Source: Ichthyosporea sp. XGB-2017a (Eukaryota; Opisthokonta; Ichthyosporea). From it: a DNA stretch of 64,000 bases. The stretch spans positions 1 through 64,000 of the forward strand of contig PDIM01000007.1 of assembly GCA_002811675.1 (NCBI GenBank), read 5' to 3'. The notes beneath the pieces were generated by a model. That model was not told the DNA's origin and did not search any database. It saw only the letters and a list, made by a program, of their open reading frames with translations. The translations under genes and the position numbers were made by a program. Positions 56,547-64,000 of the stretch are shown here, one piece after another; position 1 is the stretch's first letter, and every line of letters begins with the position of its first letter.

Positions 56547-59500
56547 TTACGTTTCGTCGCCGCTGTCATCAAAGAGACCCTTTCGGTTCACTTGGAAAGG
56601 AGGGGGCTTTTTTGATAATGGGTTATTGGCAGAGGACGAGAACAATCCTCCGCCACTGTCATCGCTATCGTCACTGTACCCGAATAGGCTTTTGGTACTC
56701 CCTTGTCCACTGCCTTTTCCAGGGAGGGGAGGGGGGCCAGATAGCTGTCTGATAGCAGAACTGGATGTAGGCTTTTTTCCAAACAGCGCACTATCGTCAT
56801 CAGAGTCATCAAAAAGCGATTTCGATGAATGTCCCATGAAGTTTTCTTCAGGAACAAACGATTTAATCTGAGACTTCCGGGACTTTTCAGAGCCCTGTCC
56901 CTTTTTTCCACTTTCTTCTGTGGCAACTCGAGAAGCAGTACTCAAAGCCGGTTTTGACACTTCTTCATCCAATACTTTAGTTACATTTACATGCTTTGAA
57001 CTTGTTTCGGTTATGGCATTGACATCAGGTATGTCCCTAGGGAGTGCTTCACCTTCATTGACTTTCATTGGAGATGTCTGCTGGATCCCCATTGCTTTAT
57101 ACTCTATCTTTACCGAGCTACTCCCTTGCAGGGCGGAGTCTACTGGCATTGCCAATACTTCTTTATCGCTTCTGACTTCAACTTGCCTGAAAGGCGCATG
57201 GAGTGGGGCTTTTCCCTTTCCTTTGTAGTCACTTACATCAGTCTCTTCATTCAAATATGGGGCATTGAAAGAAAGTACCTCATTTTCTCGAATTGTAAAC
57301 CCTGGGAGTTTCTTTCTTCCTGAGCTTGGGCTTGGTCCCCCACTACCAGGGTGACTAACTGGGGCGGAATTTCGCCTATTCGTAGGGGATGAAGCAGCGG
57401 AACCAGCCTGCTGGGAATTACGTCGCAAGGTCCTTGGCGACTTTCGAACATCTCCACCATAAGCAGAAGACTCCCAGGATGTTCGAGGTGATTTGGTAAC
57501 ATGCCTTCCCATAAAAATGCGACGACTAGACACAGGGGATTCCTTTGGGGACTGTGATGCGGAAATACTGGGGGATGTTCCCCGAGAAGACGGGGAACGG
57601 GAAATCGATTTACTGCTAGATGCACCAGCATACGACGACGGCTGCACAGGATTGACACTTTTCATTGACGAGCTGCTACCCACACTCTCCGTATGCACAC
57701 CCTTATTGCCCAACTGGTGCGCGGTGTTCGAGGCTTCTGGTGCGCCAGGCGCTTCGCTTTTCTGGGGAGCGGCAACAGAGTCCACAAGTGGATCACGCCC
57801 GCCCACCTCTGACTGTACTACGGCCGCTTTCCCAGTTGATTTACTGCTACTTGAAGCATCGCTATCGTTGAAGAATTGTGATGGCTTTGCACTTTGCATG
57901 GCTGTACGTTCATCACGTCGCTTCTTCATACGGGACGGGGGTCTTTTAGTTACGTTCCTTGGCCTGCTCTTTACCAACGACACATCGACAACGCCTGCTA
58001 CTGACTTATTCTTATCCACCGTTTCTGAAGCCTTGGGCGGCATGCCGGGCTGACTAAGAGCACCCACATTGATTTTTAGTGCGCTCTGCAACGCCTTCAC
58101 CTGAGATTGGCCCTTGGAAGTTGTGTCATTTTCACTGGCTGGCTTTAAAGGTGCGCTTTCTTTTTTTGTTCCCGCATCATCTCTTCCACGGAAAAGAGGG
58201 TCATCATTACTGGCGGATGGCAATATACTTTTGCTATCGGTTTCTTCTCCGGCTAGCCTCATTCTTGAAGTTACCTCAATGGTTTGATTCAGTTGGACTA
58301 CATCATGTTCCGAAGAGTCGTCGTCAAACAAAGACTTCTCTCTTGCTGATTTCGATTTTAAGGAATCGTTTTGTTTCGGTTGTGAAGCTCCTTTGCCAAA
58401 TATATTCTTTAAAGAGTTGCTTTCATCCGAATCATCTGAATCATCAAACAACGACGCCTGTTTGGATAAAACTGTTTTACTTTTCGTTTCTGCAGCAAAT
58501 ACGTTTTTCTTTACAGGCAAGTCATTCCTTTCTTTGTCACTGTCGTCATCAAAAAGGCTAGATTTGCTAAAGCTGACATTGTTTCCAGCCTTCTTTTTGT
58601 TTTCGAGGTTAACTGTTGGGGTCGCTTCTTTTTCCTTCTCGGACTGATTCGCGCCAGCGATTTTAGAGGAAGGGATTGACAAACGCTCCCTGGGTACCTC
58701 TCTTTCCCCACTTCTAATAGCTATTTCTACATCACTGGAAGCATCTACGAGGGCTCCATCGCCACTTTTAATTTCTTTCAACCCTTCATCTCCACTCTTT
58801 TCTTTTTCTGCCGAACTGCTCACAACATCAATCAGCTCGCCACCGTTGGTTCCACTGTCACGCAAATTTACAGAGTTGGGCTTTACAGGGGTGTCTTCTG
58901 TGGTTACGGGTGCCCTATTGATATTCTCAGCTTCCTTTGTACGTTTATGTTTCACATCAGCAACGACTTTGACAATATCCTCCTTCACTTGTTCGCCAAT
59001 ATCTAAGAAGTCTTCTGACTCGCTCCCAGAGGACTCAAAAAGGCCCCCCTTCTTGATTAAACCCTTTCCTTTGTCACCTTTAAATGCACTCAAACTATTA
59101 AATAGACCATTGTCTTTCCCAGCATCTTCATTTTCACTGTCCCCAAACAAAGATTTTGTTGGGTTGCCTATAAGCGTTTTTCTCGATCCTGAAGCAAAGA
59201 AGTCAACTTCTCCCTCTGATTCATCACTATCTCCGAAAAGCGTTGATGCTATCATGCTTTTCTTTGCCGATGATGCACTTGTTACTCTTTTAACATTTTC
59301 TATGGCAGTCGTATTCGCATTTCCTAGATCGGGTGGCACAGAAGCACTGTGTTCCATAGTAGCGTCCAGGCCTAAAGGCGTCGAGGTCTGCTTTGGCCTT
59401 TCATACTTCCCCACTTCTGTAGATCTTGCAGTTTCTTTTTGAATCTTTTCTTCCTCCGGCCCATCCTTTGAGTCAAAATGGTCCCCGAAAAGGTCTGAAA

Positions 59501-60887
59501 ATCTTCGGGAATAAGCTGGAGGGCCGTCAAATAGAGAGGTCGAACCGGATGCTTTCAAATTTAAATCGGAAAACAAGTCTGGAATCTTTGCAGATTGCAT
59601 CGCTTTCTGCGCACTCATCTCATTTTCTTTACCTTTTGTCACGAATACGTCAAACATATCAGCATCCGGAGCATTCTCAAGATTCATCAACATGTCACTC
59701 TCAACGCCCTTTCCATGCTTCTTACCCGCTTGTTCCTTATTCTCACTTCCATGAAGTTCCCCTGGCAAGTCTCCATCACCCCCACTCTTTTTAGCTCGAC
59801 TCAAAATTTCATCAGCAATACTGTCTACGGCCTTTCGGCTTTCTTTAGGTGCCGTTAGGGTCTCTTTGTTGGAAGAATATGAGCCTGTAGAATATTCACT
59901 TGCCATGGAACTCTTTCGAGTTCTGGAGGTACTTCTTTTCCTACTCGCTTTAGCAATAGGGTCACTTCCTTTGCCTGTAGAGCTGGATCCGCTAACGTTA
60001 CGACTTCGGCTATGTTCATTAGAAGTTTCAACAATAGCACCATTCCCTGTCACAGAAACCCAACTCATGTCTGAGCTTGCAACATCCGATAACACGGTGT
60101 CAGCTTCCTCATGGTAATCGGCATCCGATATCAAGCTTTCCTCGTCTTCTTCAAATTCAATGCCCAATAACGATGCCTCATCACATTCATGGAATTCTTT
60201 ACTCCCAATCAAAGGAGGTAGCTTTCTATGCACATACGGATCTCTTGGTAGGTAGCCCTGTACACCACTTTCATCTAAACGCTGCTCTTCACCCATCTCT
60301 ACGTCCTCTGCAACCCTTCTAGATGGAACATAAATGGGCTCATACGCCGCCGCAACTGTGGCTGCCCCATAATCAATGGCTTTGGCATATAATTGCCTTG
60401 CACGTTCCGCACTTGGAAGCTCCCCCCCACCCTCACTTGCCCCACCCGAGGCTTCTTCAAGCTCCTTCACTTCCTTATCGTCTTCATACACCCTGCTTTC
60501 TATAAACTGCTTATTGGATAGCGCATTTAGACTATTAAAGGCATCTTGAATCTCTATATCGGTCCGTATGCATTTACTTTTCAAGTCTTTAAGCTTTTCA
60601 CAGTGCATAGAAAGCATTTCAGTAATCTGGTCATTTTGCTGCTGAATACACAGCATTAAACGCACATCGCTTTCAAGGTTCCACTCAAAAGCCTCTTTTA
60701 CCAACTCCTCTGGGGTCACCTTTACCTGAAAGTCTAGTGAATCACTCAACTTTGCCAGGTCCCTCAGACTCTCATTATCGGCCCAAAAGCTCCCCTCCCT
60801 CGCACTACTCCCCTCTTCAGATGCACCATGCTCAGAGAAGAACTCATCCCCTGTGGCGAGACTTTCCTCCGATTGGTGGTACTCCAT
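56547..60887 (-). CDS. WASHC2: FAM21/WASHC2-like WASH complex subunit
   Basis: 1446 aa. The N-terminal 200 residues are a helical head: SFWADNESLRDLAKLSDSLDF, then a Leu-rich helix pair with LCIQQQNDQITEMLS. This resembles the FAM21 head that joins the WASH complex. The remaining 1200 residues are disordered, acidic and Ser-rich, with about ten or more LFa-type motifs: LF followed by D, E, G or S-rich acid (SLFGDSDESEGEVDFF, GLFESSGSESEDFL, SLFDDDSDKERND, SLFDDSDDSDES, KSLFDDDSSEHD, SLFDDSDDDSALFG, GLFDDSGDET at the very end). In FAM21 these repeats bind VPS35 of retromer and so recruit WASH to endosomes. A basic stretch at about 975-990 (VTKRPPSRMKKRR) is where capping-protein and lipid-binding segments lie in FAM21. 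The protein sequence is repeat-driven, so homology rests on head plus motif architecture. Confidence 0.85.
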   Translation of the reverse strand: MEYHQSEESLATGDEFFSEHGASEEGSSAREGSFWADNESLRDLAKLSDSLDFQVKVTPEELVKEAFEWNLESDVRLMLCIQQQNDQITEMLSMHCEKLKDLKSKCIRTDIEIQDAFNSLNALSNKQFIESRVYEDDKEVKELEEASGGASEGGGELPSAERARQLYAKAIDYGAATVAAAYEPIYVPSRRVAEDVEMGEEQRLDESGVQGYLPRDPYVHRKLPPLIGSKEFHECDEASLLGIEFEEDEESLISDADYHEEADTVLSDVASSDMSWVSVTGNGAIVETSNEHSRSRNVSGSSSTGKGSDPIAKASRKRSTSRTRKSSMASEYSTGSYSSNKETLTAPKESRKAVDSIADEILSRAKKSGGDGDLPGELHGSENKEQAGKKHGKGVESDMLMNLENAPDADMFDVFVTKGKENEMSAQKAMQSAKIPDLFSDLNLKASGSTSLFDGPPAYSRRFSDLFGDHFDSKDGPEEEKIQKETARSTEVGKYERPKQTSTPLGLDATMEHSASVPPDLGNANTTAIENVKRVTSASSAKKSMIASTLFGDSDESEGEVDFFASGSRKTLIGNPTKSLFGDSENEDAGKDNGLFNSLSAFKGDKGKGLIKKGGLFESSGSESEDFLDIGEQVKEDIVKVVADVKHKRTKEAENINRAPVTTEDTPVKPNSVNLRDSGTNGGELIDVVSSSAEKEKSGDEGLKEIKSGDGALVDASSDVEIAIRSGEREVPRERLSIPSSKIAGANQSEKEKEATPTVNLENKKKAGNNVSFSKSSLFDDDSDKERNDLPVKKNVFAAETKSKTVLSKQASLFDDSDDSDESNSLKNIFGKGASQPKQNDSLKSKSAREKSLFDDDSSEHDVVQLNQTIEVTSRMRLAGEETDSKSILPSASNDDPLFRGRDDAGTKKESAPLKPASENDTTSKGQSQVKALQSALKINVGALSQPGMPPKASETVDKNKSVAGVVDVSLVKSRPRNVTKRPPSRMKKRRDERTAMQSAKPSQFFNDSDASSSSKSTGKAAVVQSEVGGRDPLVDSVAAPQKSEAPGAPEASNTAHQLGNKGVHTESVGSSSSMKSVNPVQPSSYAGASSSKSISRSPSSRGTSPSISASQSPKESPVSSRRIFMGRHVTKSPRTSWESSAYGGDVRKSPRTLRRNSQQAGSAASSPTNRRNSAPVSHPGSGGPSPSSGRKKLPGFTIRENEVLSFNAPYLNEETDVSDYKGKGKAPLHAPFRQVEVRSDKEVLAMPVDSALQGSSSVKIEYKAMGIQQTSPMKVNEGEALPRDIPDVNAITETSSKHVNVTKVLDEEVSKPALSTASRVATEESGKKGQGSEKSRKSQIKSFVPEENFMGHSSKSLFDDSDDDSALFGKKPTSSSAIRQLSGPPPLPGKGSGQGSTKSLFGYSDDSDDSGGGLFSSSANNPLSKKPPPFQVNRKGLFDDSGDET

Positions 60888-61428
60888 CTCGTCAGTCGTC
60901 CCCCAATAACCCCACCCTATAAATTAAACTAATTGCACACGAATGAATTCAATCACCCACCCACTCACTGAAGAGGCCACCACCACCAGCAGGCCTCTAC
61001 AAATCAAAAACCACAGCCAACAACCAACATTAAGTTGAGTTGAATCCCCCTTAATCCAACACAAGACAAGAACAACACAACACAAAACAAAAACAAGCCC
61101 CCCTTTTCATTTATAGTGCCTGGCAGGGGATATATCAGCTGCTGCTTCTTTCTGCTTCTACAACTATTATAGTGGTTTATGGTTTATTACACTATCTGGC
61201 TACCTGCAGCTTCTGTGGTTTGCTTTGCTTTGGTTTAGTTTAGTTTTAGCTTAGTTTGAGGGTACACAAGTGTCAGTGCCACGCTTAGCAGTGTGAGAGA
61301 CGGATACTAATACTGCAAGGGAGGGGAGGAACAGGACCGAGAAGGACCCAAGAGAGGGCCAAGGGCGGTATTGGGTGAAGGAGACAGTTCGTAGGGTGTT
61401 GATGTTCCGTCTCTCTTCCCGACCCTTT
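60888..61428. other. Intergenic region between FAM21 and the universal stress protein gene
   Basis: 540 bp. It is A/C-rich near FAM21 (repeated ACAA and CAAAACAA strings at about 61065-61095) and has repeated TTTAGTTT units at about 61225-61255. No gene seen. Confidence 0.45.
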
Positions 61429-61954
61429 TTACTTCACTATGATAATGGGACAACTGCACTTTCGCAAAAGGTGCTCAGACACAGACCCCATAAATGTTCG
61501 CTTGAGTTTCCCAAGCCCCCGATTCCCCACCACGACATAATCCGCGTTGTTTGTTTCAATCAGATTAAGTAGCCCTTCTTTGATACTGTCTACAGCCTCA
61601 ACGATCACTTCACAGCGTCTCTGCAGGAGAACAGCATACGAAAAAAAAATAAAAACGAAAATCAGAATTTTAGGCTGAGAAACCAAAGGAATCTTTCAAG
61701 TTTGATCTTTCCAACCTTACCTTTGTCTGATTAACCCGAGTTTTAAATTCAGATACCATCACCATCTTGCTGTTCTGTAACTCTTGTTTCTTTTGCGCAA
61801 AGTCTTCGTCTAAAGAATGCTTGTTTCTATGAATCTTCTCATACACGCACGCAAGAATAAATCGATCAGTGTCATTGGACAGCGACAAAGCAGTGTCGAG
61901 TGCTCGGTGCGAAGGCTGCGACCCGTCAACACAAACTACAAACGAGCGAGTCAT
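61429..61954 (-). CDS. Universal stress protein (UspA) family, two exons
   Basis: Exon 1 is 61721-61954 and exon 2 is 61429-61620, joined in phase 0 across a 100-bp intron (GTAAGG donor, CTCCTGCAG acceptor), giving 141 aa, the usual length. The N-terminal strand SFVVCVDGSQPSHRALDTAL is the Usp ATP-pocket start. The C-terminus has ADYVVVGNRGLGKLKRTFMGSVSEHLL then CPIIIVK. This contains the G-2x-G-9x-G-S ATP-binding motif, so an ATP-binding subtype is likely. Usp proteins of this kind act in stress survival; the specific role is unknown. Start chosen at ATG 61954 because upstream in-frame codons have no ATG. Confidence 0.92.
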
Positions 61955-62479
61955 GATTGAAAATCCGGTTATCAATCAATACACTAGTGTGACTATTCAA
62001 ATGACTACTAACAAATCTCACTATACCCAAATATCCCAAGAGTTTCTACCTGTTAGCAGTACTACAACACGGCGAAACAGTCAAACAAACACCGCACAAA
62101 TGGCACACAATCAACCCAACAGCACAACAGATAAAAGCAAGAAGGTAAAAAAAAAGACACTTTACAGCACACTACAAAGTGACAGAGTTCCTAATCCCAA
62201 CTAACACTCTTTAATCCAGCCCCAAAGTAAAGAAATCTCCCAACTCGAGCACAAACCACCAACTTGCACCACATGTTGTGGATATAAAGATAACAGGAGG
62301 GAGAGGGTGTGAAGGTGTAAGCTAACTTAGCTATGTAACCATTCCCCTTCCCCCATTCACCCACCTGGCCTGTGTCTAACTGCTCCTCCCTCCACAGCCA
62401 CATTCCACACCACCAGACAGACTGAGAGAGAGAGAGAGATTTGCAACGCGGTGGTAGTGCTTTGGCTTTCCCTCGGAGA
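61955..62479. promoter_or_regulatory. Divergent promoter region (Usp / nucleoside hydrolase)
   Basis: 525 bp with an (AG)n tract at about 62423-62440 directly before the nucleoside hydrolase leader and AC/CAA-rich sequence near the Usp gene. No TATA box at the usual spacing is obvious. Confidence 0.4.
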
Positions 62480-63778
62480 ATGAATATGAAGAAACGTCGT
62501 GTGATTGTGGATTGTGATCCAGGGTGTGATGATGCCATATCCATCTTGTATGCGCTGCACAGCCCCAGGTTGTGTGTGGAGGCAGTGACGTGTGTGGAAG
62601 GGAATGTGGATTTGAAGCAGGTGTGTACTAATGCGAGAAAAATACTTGGAATGTACAAAAATACCTGCCCAGACGCTAATCTGCCACCTGTCTTTTGTGG
62701 ATCCACACCGCTGACCAGAGGTGTGCGGGATCAAGGAAACCTCTACACATGGCCGGGACACGGGAAGCAAGGTTTGGGATTGTTTGTCGATGAGAATGGG
62801 GCCGGTACTTTGGCGGAAGCTGATGTGCAAATGTCCTCGGAACCAGCCGCAAGTGCCATTTCACGCATCGCTCGTGGAGTCTGCGCGAAGGGAGAGGGAC
62901 AGACGGGAAGCAAAATTTCCCTTCATTCATCCAAGCAACCAGGCCTTTCAGATGGGCGTGGAGTGGAGGAGAAGGAGAAAGTCTCACTTGTGTGTTTGGG
63001 GCCTTTGTCTAATATTGCTTTGTCACTGAAACTGGACGTGGACTTACCTCAGTACATTGACAAGATCCACATTATGGGGGGCAGTATTCACGGGAAAGGG
63101 AATGCGTCTTTGTCCGCTGAGTTCAACTTTCATCACGATCCCGAGGCAGTGAATGTGGTGTTGAATTCATTTGATGCTGATCAGCTGGTCATTGTCCCAT
63201 GGGAGGCGTGCCTTGGTGCAAGCCTCCAATGGAAAGAATATGATGACATATTCCGCAATGAACAGACCAAAGATGCGGGCATTGTGCAAAACATGCGAAA
63301 TGTTCTGCACGAGTACGAGACCTTTTGTAGGAACAAAATCCCTGCAGATAAGTACAACGCCTTTGTGTGCTGTGATGCCTACGCCATGTTTGAAGCCGCA
63401 GGAGTTTTTGAAGGAAATGCCGGGGATGGGAATGTTGCTAAACGAAAAGGAAGTGCTTTGGAACTCGAGTCCGGAGAGGAAAAGCCCCGAAAGATTTACA
63501 TGGAGATTGATACGTCTCCTCGTGGGCTATGTCGGGGTACAGTTGTGTATGACTGGTATAATAAGAGCGCGAAAGAAGCCAATGCCACTGTGATTATGCA
63601 TATTAACCACCGACTATTTCGTAACGAGCTCTTATGCTTTGTGCAGAACATAGCACTGGATGAAATTTACCGTAAAGCGAGGTCAGGCAGAGCAGAAGCG
63701 TCATCAAAGAAGAGGAAAGTGCCTGCAGAACCAACCACCAAGGGGCACAAGGCAGCCTTGTTCACGGACGACTTGTGA
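62480..63778 (+). CDS. Inosine/uridine-preferring nucleoside hydrolase
   Basis: The start is set at ATG 62480 (432 aa). The calcium-binding signature VDCDPGCDDAISILYAL lies at the N-terminus. Other conserved blocks are VEGNVDLKQVCTNARKIL, PVFCGSTPLTR, and IHIMGGSIHGKGN followed by AEFNFHHDPEA, the second metal/ribose-contact region. Family members hydrolyse the N-glycosidic bond of nucleosides to base and ribose, a purine/pyrimidine salvage step. At least two inserts make it longer than bacterial enzymes (about 310-340): one around 115-160 (KGEGQTGSKI) and one near 325-345 (KRKGSALELESGEEKPRK). The Lys/Arg-rich tail (SKKRKVP) could be a nuclear-localisation signal; inference. AATAAA begins 7 bp after the stop. 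Confidence 0.92.
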   Translation: MNMKKRRVIVDCDPGCDDAISILYALHSPRLCVEAVTCVEGNVDLKQVCTNARKILGMYKNTCPDANLPPVFCGSTPLTRGVRDQGNLYTWPGHGKQGLGLFVDENGAGTLAEADVQMSSEPAASAISRIARGVCAKGEGQTGSKISLHSSKQPGLSDGRGVEEKEKVSLVCLGPLSNIALSLKLDVDLPQYIDKIHIMGGSIHGKGNASLSAEFNFHHDPEAVNVVLNSFDADQLVIVPWEACLGASLQWKEYDDIFRNEQTKDAGIVQNMRNVLHEYETFCRNKIPADKYNAFVCCDAYAMFEAAGVFEGNAGDGNVAKRKGSALELESGEEKPRKIYMEIDTSPRGLCRGTVVYDWYNKSAKEANATVIMHINHRLFRNELLCFVQNIALDEIYRKARSGRAEASSKKRKVPAEPTTKGHKAALFTDDL

Positions 63779-63890
63779 AATGAAAATAAAAGCACCCAAA
63801 CCTCCTTCCCCTTTCCGAATAACCAACACACAAGGAAGAGAGGGAAAGGGTGCAGTTTATTAGTTTTAATGAACGCTGGATTTGCTTATG

Positions 63891-63982
63891 TCATAATTGA
63901 CGACGAAGAAGAACTTTAGCATCGGATTGGTCAAAGAAGTTAAACACGCGGATTCGGGAATTGTAAAGTGCGGTATATACAT
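63891..63982 (-). CDS. Possible last exon of a gene running off the window (partial)
   Basis: On the minus strand a pyrimidine-rich CTTCCTTTGAG acceptor at about 63983-63993 precedes a 29-codon open segment (VYTALYNSRIRVFNFFDQ, then SDAKVLLRRQL) ending in TGA at 63891. A minus-strand AATAAA (TTTATT at 63856-63861) lies 30 nt beyond. The composition is protein-like and the poly(A) placement fits the rest of the window. With only 18 bases left upstream the gene cannot be identified. Confidence 0.35.
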
Positions 63983-64000
63983 CTCAAAGGAAGATCAATG

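Noticed and set aside
1-64000. tRNA, rRNA, CRISPR arrays and bacterial insertion sequences
   Set aside because: I scanned by eye for T-loop strings (GGTTCGA-type), regularly spaced repeats and transposase motifs and found none; short RNA genes could still be missed without a search tool.

Overview
This is a nuclear segment of a gene-dense, intron-poor eukaryote. Evidence: long uninterrupted coding frames, a few short GT-AG introns (PCNA, the Spt20-like gene, a universal stress protein and a MORN gene), AATAAA polyadenylation signals close behind most stop codons, and TATA boxes 140-200 bp upstream of several start codons. There are no prokaryotic operons, CRISPR arrays or insertion sequences, and I found no tRNA or rRNA. 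The gene set (vinculin, FAM21/WASHC2, Rab24, CLN3, SETD3, PEX16, MORN2-like, Cho2-type phospholipid methyltransferase, Spt20) suggests a unicellular eukaryote with endolysosomal traffic, actin adhesion and probably a flagellum. I cannot place it securely. A holozoan or early-fungal relative, an amoebozoan, or an intron-poor labyrinthulean are all possible.

Layout. 1-5.1 kb: a 137-bp tandem repeat at the window edge and a 1486-residue orphan with a signal sequence. 6.7-8.1 kb: CLN3. 9.3-12.3 kb: receptor cyclase 1, with an OpuAC/betaine-binding-like ectodomain. 12.9-15.3 kb: Cho2-type PE methyltransferase. 16.1-18.6 kb: Spt20-like SAGA subunit. 18.7-20.1 kb: a broken ribonucleotide reductase small-subunit copy followed by a 64-A tract. 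20.3-34.8 kb: a cell-surface/secretome block. It holds four secreted proteins that share one C-terminal domain, two of them recent tandem duplicates, plus a probable GPI-anchored glycoprotein and receptor cyclase 2 (PBP1/ANF-type plus EGF-like ectodomain). 35-37.5 kb: PEX16 and a probable mitochondrial membrane protein. 37.8-43.9 kb: SETD3 and a P4-ATPase, converging with 61 bp between stop codons. 45-49.5 kb: a five-exon MORN2-like gene, PCNA and Rab24. 49.6-56.1 kb: vinculin and receptor cyclase 3, the latter interrupted by one frameshift in a C8 run. 56.5-60.9 kb: FAM21/WASHC2. 61.4-64 kb: a UspA-type protein, a nucleoside hydrolase and probably the last exon of another gene.

How the genes relate. 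Three single-pass receptor cyclases lie within 47 kb. All have the same intracellular plan (pseudokinase, coiled coil, class III cyclase) but different ectodomains, which suggests a diversified cyclic-nucleotide sensing system. The most notable undescribed element is the secreted family between 20 and 35 kb: one conserved C-terminal beta-type domain with a paired cysteine is attached to entirely different N-terminal modules (acidic Cys/Trp-rich; His- and Cys-Gly-rich with a PKPTD stalk; Cys-rich repeats plus two Kazal domains). Several members have strong TATA promoters. They look like wall or matrix components sharing an anchoring or assembly domain; that role is inference.
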